Source: Legionella geestiana (GTDB lineage Bacteria > Pseudomonadota > Gammaproteobacteria > Legionellales > Legionellaceae). From it: a stretch of DNA of 64,000 bases. Of this stretch, positions 58,117 through 64,000 are shown piece by piece (within the stretch, counting starts at the first letter, position 1; the number at the start of each line of letters is the position of its first letter). The notes beneath the pieces were generated by a model. The model saw nothing but the letters and a program-made list of their open reading frames with translations, did not search any database and was not told the origin of the DNA. Location of the stretch: positions 2,165,001 to 2,229,000 of the forward strand of contig NZ_CP038271.1 of NCBI RefSeq assembly GCF_004571195.1. The letters are read 5' to 3'. The translations under genes and the position numbers were made by a program.

Positions 58117-60225
58117 TTACGACTGCAGAAACATTTCTGCCTGTTCACCAAACCAGCGACGTGTAAGTGTTTTTGCGATTTCTGACTGTTCCTTGGCCAT
58201 TTTTGAAGCAAGAGGAGCAACTTTTTCAATTAATGCTTCATCCCTCGGAAAACGGGCAATTCTGCAGCGGTTGTAGCCGCTCTGGCGTGTTCCCAGAAAC
58301 TCACCGCTGCCGCGCAGCAGCAGGTCCTGCTCGGCAATGACAAAGCCGTCTGTGGTATCGCGAAGTGTTTGCAGACGAGTTTTTCCCTGGAGTGAAAGGG
58401 GGGGCTGGTAGAGGAGCAGACAGTGAGACTGTGTGCCTCCGCGACCCACGCGCCCGCGCAGCTGATGAAGTTGCGCAAGGCCAAGGCGCTCGGCATTCTC
58501 GATGACCATCACACTCGCGTTTGGTACATCCACACCCACTTCAATGACGGTTGTTGCTACCAGCAAATGCAGGCTTCCCTCTTTAAATGCCTGCATCACC
58601 GCATCTTTTTCCGCGGCTTTCATGCGTCCGTGTACAAGGCCTACGCGCGCCTCGGGCAAGAGAGACTGCAGAAGTTCGGCAGTTTCTGTGGCGGTCGCAC
58701 ACTGCAGCGTTTCAGATTCTTCAATCAAGGTGCAGACCCAGTAAATCTGGCGTCCATCGGCAATGGCGGTGCGAAGCCGCTCAACGAGCGGTTCACGGCG
58801 CGTTTGAGGCAGTACCGCTGTGGTTACTGGTGTGCGCCCGGGTGGAAGGCCATCGAGGGTCGAGACATCAAGATGGGCAAAATGCGTCATCGCCAGCGTA
58901 CGTGGAATGGGGGTAGCAGTCATGAGGAGCTGATGCGCAACCCTTGCGTCTCTGCATCCTTTTTCATGCAGCTGCAGGCGCTGTTCAACACCAAAACGGT
59001 GCTGCTCATCAATAATGACGAGGCTCAGGCGCGCAAAGTGTACGTCTTCCTGAAAAAGCGCGTGTGTGCCAACGGCAAAGGCAGCGCCATGGCTGGCGAG
59101 CAGCTCCAGGGCATGACGTTTTTCTGATGCTTTCATTTTGCCGGTGAGGCGCACGGTTGTAATGCCAAGCGGCGTAAACCAGGCGGCAAAGGTTCTCGCA
59201 TGCTGTTCAGAGAGCAGGTCGGTCGGCGCCATGAAAGCCACCTGATGACCTGCTTCAATGGCTTTGAGCGCGGCAAGTGCCGCAACGAGCGTCTTACCCG
59301 CACCCACATCGCCCTGCACCAGCCGAAGCATCGGGCGTGAGCGGGCAAGATCGACCGCAATTTCATCGCTGACGCGTGTTTGTGCAGGGGTAGGCCTGAA
59401 TGGTAAACCTGCAAGAAAGGGCACTGTGAGGGTGTTATCTCCGACGATGGGTGCCGCCTCTGATTGAGAGCGGCGTTCACGGGCAAACTGCATGCACAGG
59501 CGCTGCGCGAGCAGCTCGTCAAAGGCAAGCCGTGTCATCGCCGGGTGCGTGCCTTCTTCAAGGCTTTGCAGCGGGGTATCGGGCATGGGCGCGTGCAGCA
59601 GGTTCAGTGCATCATCAAGGCGCCATAAACCCAGCTCTCGCAAGGCTTCGGCCGACATCCATTCAAGGCTTTGCAGGTGCTCGCCAGTGTGCAAAAGCGC
59701 GAGTCTCACAAGCTGGCGCAGGCGAGTCTGTGAAAGTCCTTCTGTCGAGGGATAAATGGGGGTCAGGGTTTCTTCAACTTCGCAGGGAGCCTCATCATCC
59801 AGCAGGCGGTATTCTGGATGAATCATTGAGGGCAGGTGCGTTTTTATGCGCACTTCACCAAAGGCGCGTATCCGCCCGCCCTCGCCAAGGCGCGCTGCCT
59901 GGGCTTTGTTGAAATGAAAAAACTGCAGGGTCAAAAGGCCTGAACCGTCTTCAACGTGGCAGAGAAGCATCGGGCGGCGTCCGCGTCGTATTTCGGTTTT
60001 TGCAATTCGCCCGGCCACTACACACCATTCATTTGCGCGAGCATCCGCAATCGGTGTAATGCGTGTTCTGTCCTGATAACGGCAGGGCAGATGAAACAGC
60101 AAATCCTGAAGGGTATTGAGGCCGCAGCGCGCAAGTTTGGCGGCAAGCACTTTGCCGACTCCCGGCAATTTCTGGCACGGATGGGTTAACACGAGGGTCC
60201 TTGTTGCAGACAGTGTCGAAATCAT
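58117..60225 (-). CDS. recG: ATP-dependent DNA helicase RecG
   Basis: A 702-residue fork-reversal helicase. N-terminal wedge/OB domain (LPGVGKVLAAKLARCGLNTLQDLLFHLP; VVAGRIAKTEIRRGRRPML), Walker A VQGDVGAGKT, DEQH box (VIIDEQHRFG), TATPIPRTLAMT, and C-terminal QLHQLRGRVGRGG plus LLLRGSGEFLGTRQSG. Start ATG 60225. Both flanks carry DnaA boxes. Confidence 0.97.
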   Translation of the reverse strand: MISTLSATRTLVLTHPCQKLPGVGKVLAAKLARCGLNTLQDLLFHLPCRYQDRTRITPIADARANEWCVVAGRIAKTEIRRGRRPMLLCHVEDGSGLLTLQFFHFNKAQAARLGEGGRIRAFGEVRIKTHLPSMIHPEYRLLDDEAPCEVEETLTPIYPSTEGLSQTRLRQLVRLALLHTGEHLQSLEWMSAEALRELGLWRLDDALNLLHAPMPDTPLQSLEEGTHPAMTRLAFDELLAQRLCMQFARERRSQSEAAPIVGDNTLTVPFLAGLPFRPTPAQTRVSDEIAVDLARSRPMLRLVQGDVGAGKTLVAALAALKAIEAGHQVAFMAPTDLLSEQHARTFAAWFTPLGITTVRLTGKMKASEKRHALELLASHGAAFAVGTHALFQEDVHFARLSLVIIDEQHRFGVEQRLQLHEKGCRDARVAHQLLMTATPIPRTLAMTHFAHLDVSTLDGLPPGRTPVTTAVLPQTRREPLVERLRTAIADGRQIYWVCTLIEESETLQCATATETAELLQSLLPEARVGLVHGRMKAAEKDAVMQAFKEGSLHLLVATTVIEVGVDVPNASVMVIENAERLGLAQLHQLRGRVGRGGTQSHCLLLYQPPLSLQGKTRLQTLRDTTDGFVIAEQDLLLRGSGEFLGTRQSGYNRCRIARFPRDEALIEKVAPLASKMAKEQSEIAKTLTRRWFGEQAEMFLQS

Positions 60226-60666
60226 ACCATGCGCAGACGGTTGCGTCTTGCCGGCACTTTGTGTGAATTCAAAACATGCGTTAAAAGGCCTGAATCAAGC
60301 GGTGTCCCCCAGTCTGTACACAGGATTATCCACAGATTTTGTGGATAATATGAAATGTAGAGCATGGAATATAAAAACAATAACACAATAAAAATCAATC
60401 GGTTATGAGAATTTGATTTAAAAATGACAAGATTGACTGAAGTTGATGTGGAAAAATATCCACAGGCAGAAAAGCGCAGGCGTAAATCGAAGTAATTGGA
60501 TATCTTATACAGAATCCTTTCTAAAAAAAAGTCCTTATTACACTTTTTTTTAAATTTTTGGTATGACCCTTGCAAAAGCCCCGCCGCATCGGTGCATAAG
60601 CCGTTCTTTCCAAATCGGCTTATACCAGTTATCTTGTAGCATAAACGAGGTAACAGGGGGTTCCTG
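60226..60666. other. AT-rich intergenic region with DnaA boxes, possible replication-control site
   Basis: 441 bases between divergent recG and perM. It contains TTATCCACA-GATTT-TGTGGATAA at 60326-60348, a second inverted pair TGTGGAAAA/ATATCCACA at 60447-60464, and AT-rich blocks at about 60349-60440 and 60515-60560, the ingredients of an oriC-like unwinding region. No gene is seen; a minus-strand frame across 60222-60926 is spurious. Promoters for recG and perM should also lie here. Confidence 0.7.
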
Positions 60667-61722
60667 ATGAACCGGACAGTCACCGTTGCGGCAACTCTGC
60701 TGCTGGTTATCATGACGGGTTTTTTGCTGGTGCAGGGGCGCGGGCTCCTGATGCCCATCATCATCGCGCTCTTCATCTGGCATTTAGTCAATACGATTAA
60801 CCAGGGTATACGGGCGCTGCCCCTGGCCGGCGCACGCATGCCGCATTGGCTGAGCCTCCTGTGTGCGCTTTTAGTGCTTGTGATGCTGGCGCGACTGGTG
60901 TTTGACATCCTTGGCAGCAATATCAATCAGGTCATTGCTGCAGCTCCCCGCTATCAGGAAAACCTGCTTTCACTGTTTAATCGACTGGATGAGCGCCTGC
61001 ATATCCGCGCCTTTGCCAATGTGGATGCTTTTCTTGAAAACCTGAGTGTGCAGAGCATCGTGCTTAATGTGTATGGCGTCTTTACGAGTCTTGCAAGCTC
61101 CGCGGTACTCATAGCGCTATATGTGGTGTTTCTGTTTGTAGAGCAGCATTTTTTCTGGCAAAAAATCAGGCTGCTGTTTGCCAAGAAGGGGCACTTGCGG
61201 GTGGTGAACAACATTATTTCGCACATTGTTCGTGACACGCAGACCTATCTTGGGATTAAAACGCTTGTCAGTGCAGTTACCGCGGTTGCAAGCTGGAGCA
61301 TCATGAAGGCCGTTGGCCTTGATTTCGCGGAATTCTGGGCGCTTCTGATTTTCTTTCTGAATTTTATTCCGAACATTGGCGCTATCATTGCCACTGCATT
61401 TCCGGCATTGCTGGCAATGGTGCAGTTCGATGGCGGTCTGCCGTTTTTGGCAGTGAGCCTCGGAATCATCAGTGTTCAGTTTGTAATCGGTAACCTGATT
61501 GAGCCGCGTTTTATGGGCAAATCCCTAAACGTCAGCCCGCTTGCCATCCTGTTTGCGCTCACGCTCTGGGGAGCCATATGGGGGGTACTTGGCATGTTTT
61601 TGTCCGTACCTATTACAGTGATGCTGATGATTGTGTGCGCGCACTTTGAAAAAACACGCCCCATTGCGGTGCTGCTCTCGCAGGATGGACATATTTATAA
61701 AGCGTATGAAGAGATTGCGTAA
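60667..61722 (+). CDS. AI-2E/PerM-family membrane protein
   Basis: A 351-residue permease-like protein with about eight membrane segments. The DTQTYLGIKTLVSAVTAVASW and FWALLIFFLNFIPNIGAIIATAFPALLA blocks are diagnostic of the AI-2E transporter family (PerM, YdiK, TqsA). The substrate cannot be told from sequence. AGGGGG precedes the ATG. Confidence 0.9.
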   Translation: MNRTVTVAATLLLVIMTGFLLVQGRGLLMPIIIALFIWHLVNTINQGIRALPLAGARMPHWLSLLCALLVLVMLARLVFDILGSNINQVIAAAPRYQENLLSLFNRLDERLHIRAFANVDAFLENLSVQSIVLNVYGVFTSLASSAVLIALYVVFLFVEQHFFWQKIRLLFAKKGHLRVVNNIISHIVRDTQTYLGIKTLVSAVTAVASWSIMKAVGLDFAEFWALLIFFLNFIPNIGAIIATAFPALLAMVQFDGGLPFLAVSLGIISVQFVIGNLIEPRFMGKSLNVSPLAILFALTLWGAIWGVLGMFLSVPITVMLMIVCAHFEKTRPIAVLLSQDGHIYKAYEEIA

Positions 61723-61744
61723 GGGCCGGGACTATCCCTTATGC
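61717..61744. terminator. Hairpin between convergent perM and the Rap1a-like gene
   Basis: GCGTAAGGG, a 10-base loop, CCCTTATGC: nine paired positions with one G-T, spanning both stop codons. Likely acts as a short bidirectional terminator. Confidence 0.55.
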
Positions 61745-62169
61745 CCAAATGCGTTTTGCATTATCTGATGCGCGACATTCGGGTTGCAGGGAAATTTGCG
61801 CACAACACCCTGCCATGCGACCTGTGAGACCGTCATGGACTGCTGCGCACTCTGCGTGGCTGACAGGGAGCGCCACGTTTCTTGAATCAGGTTATCCATG
61901 GTTACGCCATTCAGCGGTGTGGAAGCCGGGAGACAAAACAGCGGGTTACCATGGTTGCGTGCCTCTTCATTAATCTGAATAAAAGACTCCGCAATACTCT
62001 CAGCGGTAATAATCAGCACATTACGTGCCGAACGCGCCCAGGCCTGTGACTGCGGATCGGCCTTCATTTCCATGCGCGGAATGTTGTCCGCGATATTCAT
62101 GTAGTGCTCGATGGTGTCAGCAAGCACTGTGGGCGCAAGACAAAGCATCAGGGGGGCAAGGCATCGCAT
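61732..62169 (-). CDS. Secreted Rap1a/Tai-like protein
   Basis: 145 residues with a signal peptide (MRCLAPLMLCLAPTVLA). The mature part has LFCLPASTPLNGVTMDNLI...VAWQGVVRKFPC, resembling the Rap1a/Tai immunity-protein pattern (C-x-P...L...A...A-L-x-x-x-F-P-C) with two Cys for a disulphide. Such proteins neutralise periplasmic amidase effectors of type VI systems, but many occur outside them; no effector gene is adjacent, so the role is unknown. AGGA lies 7-8 bases before ATG 62169. Confidence 0.65.
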   Translation of the reverse strand: MRCLAPLMLCLAPTVLADTIEHYMNIADNIPRMEMKADPQSQAWARSARNVLIITAESIAESFIQINEEARNHGNPLFCLPASTPLNGVTMDNLIQETWRSLSATQSAQQSMTVSQVAWQGVVRKFPCNPNVAHQIMQNAFGHKG

Positions 62170-62254
62170 GGCATATCCTGGTTGCACGAATTCTGTTGAC
62201 TCTACCGGGTTGCGCCGGGTGAATCAAGAATCACCCGGAGGAATAAAATCCGCG

Positions 62255-62467
62255 TTATGGATTTTGCAGGGCATGTGGATGCCACCAGCCAAAAAAGGCG
62301 CCGGCAAGGAGCAGAAAAAACAGAAAGAGCGACAGCCCGATACGCCAGCTCAGTGCTTTGACCGTTCGCCGGGTGGTACCTTCATCACGCACAAGGTAGA
62401 GGAGTGCTGAACCGAGCGCAAAAAGAATGGCCGCCATGATGAGAATAATGAAGATTTTAGGAAACAT
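62255..62467 (-). CDS. DUF2909-family twin transmembrane protein
   Basis: A 70-residue protein with two hydrophobic segments (FIILIMAAILFALGSALLYLV and IGLSLFLFFLLLAGAFFGW) joined by a basic loop (RDEGTTRRTVKALSWR), matching the DUF2909 pattern found beside cytochrome c oxidase assembly genes. Divergent from surf1 by 41 bases. Confidence 0.85.
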   Translation of the reverse strand: MFPKIFIILIMAAILFALGSALLYLVRDEGTTRRTVKALSWRIGLSLFLFFLLLAGAFFGWWHPHALQNP

Positions 62468-62508
62468 TTGCTATACTCCGCTTTTTTGGTGGCAGGTTTG
62501 ACCCGCAG

Positions 62509-63231
62509 ATGGTGAGTGTATCCTTTTTTCGTACGCGTTTCACGCGTGATGCGTGGCTGCTCGTAGTCGCGCTGGCGGTCTTTGCCCTTCTGGTGCGTCT
62601 GGGCATCTGGCAGCTTGCGCGTGCGGATGAGAAAGAGCGCATAGAAGCCGCACAGGCGCATGCGCAGGTACAAACGCCCGCGTTATGGGCTCCTGATGAC
62701 GCGGCGCCTTCGCAGTTTGCGCCTTTCAGCGTTTCCGGGCACTTTTTGCCGCCGGTTTTTTTACTCGATAATCAACACCATCAACACCAGTTTGGTTACC
62801 GCGTGCTCTCACCGTTTCAGGCAGAGGGCGGCAATATACTGCTCGTTGACCGTGGCTGGGTACCGGGGGATGTGTCACGCAAAACCTTTCCGCAGGTCAA
62901 GACGGCGCTTCATATGCGCACGGTCGAGGGGTATGCCTGGTATCCATCGCCTAAACAGTGGGTTCTGGGAGCGGCGGTGGAATCTGTTGCGGATGGAAAG
63001 GTAACTCTGCTTGAGCGCGAAGACCCCGCACTTGTTTCGGAGCTTTTGCATAAATCGGTCTATCCGTTTATCATGCGCCAAAATCCTGCAGAAAGTGGCG
63101 GGTTTGTGCGGGAATGGCCAGTGGTGTCCATGCCGCCTGCGCGCCATCGGGCGTATGCACTGCAGTGGTTTGGTCTGGCACTGGTAGTTCCTTTTGTCTG
63201 TTTTGGGTTGCTCTGCAAGAAAAAATCATGA
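62509..63231 (+). CDS. SURF1-family cytochrome oxidase assembly protein
   Basis: A 240-residue protein with a membrane helix at each end (WLLVVALAVFALLVRLGIWQL; YALQWFGLALVVPFVCFGLL). LGIWQLARADEK, GYRVLSPFQAEGG and LLVDRGWVP are SURF1 motifs. It helps place heme A in cytochrome c oxidase. The stop overlaps the next start by 4 bases. Confidence 0.93.
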   Translation: MVSVSFFRTRFTRDAWLLVVALAVFALLVRLGIWQLARADEKERIEAAQAHAQVQTPALWAPDDAAPSQFAPFSVSGHFLPPVFLLDNQHHQHQFGYRVLSPFQAEGGNILLVDRGWVPGDVSRKTFPQVKTALHMRTVEGYAWYPSPKQWVLGAAVESVADGKVTLLEREDPALVSELLHKSVYPFIMRQNPAESGGFVREWPVVSMPPARHRAYALQWFGLALVVPFVCFGLLCKKKS

Positions 63232-63767
63232 AACTCATGTCGCGTCGTACGGTACTTTTTTGTTTTTTGGGTCTGCTCTTTGCGGCTCCTGGTGTGCTGG
63301 CCCTGTTCTTTTTTCGCCATCCCGACATGATTGCCGGTGCACCCACTAATCAGGGATTTCTGTTGCGCCCGCCAGTCAGCGTTCCAGCGCTTTTAGAAAT
63401 GCCGGCGAACTGGCATCTTTTGCTCTGGAACGAGGGTGCGTGTGAAACCGCCTGCAAGGCGGCTCTCGACAGGCTGGCGCGGGTTCGTCTCGCACTTGGG
63501 AGGCGCGCGCGGCGTGTGGATGTGTCACTGGTTACGAGCGCACCTGCTTCACTTGCGGATGCCATGCTTGTGAAAACACTTAAAGATGCTGATATCCGCG
63601 TGCTCGGTCTCGACGATAAGGCGTTTGCAGGACTGCCGCAGAATGTTTCGGCATTCTTTATTGCAGACCCTGAAGGGTATCTGGTGCTTTCTTATGCCAA
63701 AGATGCGCCTCCGGGAGCTTTATATCACGATCTTAAACATTTGCTGGAAACTAACCCCGATGGATAA
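63228..63767 (+). CDS. Membrane-anchored cytochrome oxidase assembly-associated protein
   Basis: A 179-residue protein with one N-terminal membrane anchor (TVLFCFLGLLFAAPGVLALFF) and a periplasmic domain with CETACKAALDRL, a C-x3-C pair reminiscent of SCO/thioredoxin-like proteins, and AFFIADPEGYLVLSYA, similar to their later strand. Genes of this type sit between surf1 and ctaA in many Gammaproteobacteria; a copper or redox role in oxidase assembly is inferred. Overlaps surf1 by 4 bases and ctaA by 8 bases. Confidence 0.8.
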   Translation: MKLMSRRTVLFCFLGLLFAAPGVLALFFFRHPDMIAGAPTNQGFLLRPPVSVPALLEMPANWHLLLWNEGACETACKAALDRLARVRLALGRRARRVDVSLVTSAPASLADAMLVKTLKDADIRVLGLDDKAFAGLPQNVSAFFIADPEGYLVLSYAKDAPPGALYHDLKHLLETNPDG

Positions 63768-64000
63768 CACACTGCAAAAAACACGCGCGCGTCTCGCGCT
63801 GTTCACAATGCTGCTCGCACTCGGTGTTGTGATGCTGGGCGCTTATACACGACTGTCAGATGCCGGACTTGGCTGCCCCGATTGGCCCGGATGCTATGGC
63901 AAAATACTGGTTCCGGCATCAGTTGACCCGCACATGCAGAATCACTGGCCGGATATGCCGCTCGAGTCCCGAAAGGCGTGGACCGAAATGGCGCACCGCT
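63760..64000 (+). CDS. ctaA: Heme A synthase CtaA/Cox15, 5' part
   Basis: The first 80 residues; the gene runs past the window end. An N-terminal helix (LALFTMLLALGVVMLGAYTRL) is followed by SDAGLGCPDWPGCYG, the hallmark of CtaA, and WTEMAHR, whose His is a likely heme ligand. Converts heme O to heme A for cytochrome c oxidase. Confidence 0.94.
   Translation, partial: MDNTLQKTRARLALFTMLLALGVVMLGAYTRLSDAGLGCPDWPGCYGKILVPASVDPHMQNHWPDMPLESRKAWTEMAHR

Noticed and set aside
60222-60926. 234-residue minus-strand gene before recG
   Set aside because: Crosses the AT-rich DnaA-box region and the perM start; no coding character.

Overview
The window reads as a chromosomal segment of a Legionella species (Gammaproteobacteria, Legionellales). 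The evidence is the phhA-letA-uvrC-enhA-enhB-enhC block, an AcpXL-type cluster for very-long-chain lipid A acyl chains, a remnant of the SidB/Sdb alpha/beta-hydrolase effector family, and many housekeeping genes with gammaproteobacterial signatures. Most coding sequence is moderately GC-rich for the genus, so a higher-GC species such as L. geestiana or a relative is possible, but this is inference from composition only.

Layout. 1-1.68 kb: 3' end of a 23S rRNA gene, 5S rRNA and a strong terminator. 1.7-2.75 kb: tandem array of a 206-bp hairpin-rich repeat. 3.05-7.67 kb: two large genes of unknown function. 7.75-12.42 kb: acpXL-fabZXL-fabF2XL-fabF1XL-lpxXL-like operon; its second ketosynthase lacks the catalytic cysteine. 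12.43-16.1 kb (minus): a DprE2-like reductase and a DprE1-like FAD oxidase with a 48-residue membrane protein, a HAD-like protein and thymidine kinase. 16.5-19.85 kb: AT-rich island holding a SidB-like effector gene split by an intact IS982-family element (1,015 bp, 6-bp target duplication), and a higBA toxin-antitoxin operon with two abutting palindromic operators. 19.9-31.6 kb: HerA-like ATPase, flhG-fliA without flhF or motAB, prfB with its programmed frameshift, lysS, a POT transporter, queF, djlA, waaA and dksA. 31.7-36.1 kb: the hemA-prfA-prmC operon and comF. 36.1-45.5 kb: bioC, phhA, letA-uvrC and enhABC.

45.5-53.5 kb: infA, trxB, ftsK-lolA-rarA, dapF with the tiny upstream lipoprotein gene lptM, and tsaC. 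53.58-54.86 kb: AT-rich gene of unknown function whose C-terminal half is a near-perfect 108-residue tandem duplication. 54.9-57.8 kb: maf, a ZIP zinc transporter, a CDF cation exporter and a TusA-like protein. 58.1-60.2 kb: recG, flanked on both sides by AT-rich non-coding DNA carrying the same inverted pair of DnaA boxes. 60.7-64 kb: an AI-2E/PerM-family permease, a Rap1a-like secreted protein and a cytochrome oxidase assembly group (DUF2909, SURF1, a small membrane protein, start of ctaA).

Functionally, the window joins envelope building (lipid A acyl chains, Kdo transfer, lipoprotein and LPS machinery, EnhABC), the LetA switch to the transmissive phase, flagellar regulators and core translation factors. 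The least explained parts are the 206-bp repeat array, the two unknown large genes at 3-7.7 kb, the Cys-less ketosynthase with its DprE1/DprE2-like neighbours, and the twin DnaA-box regions around recG.
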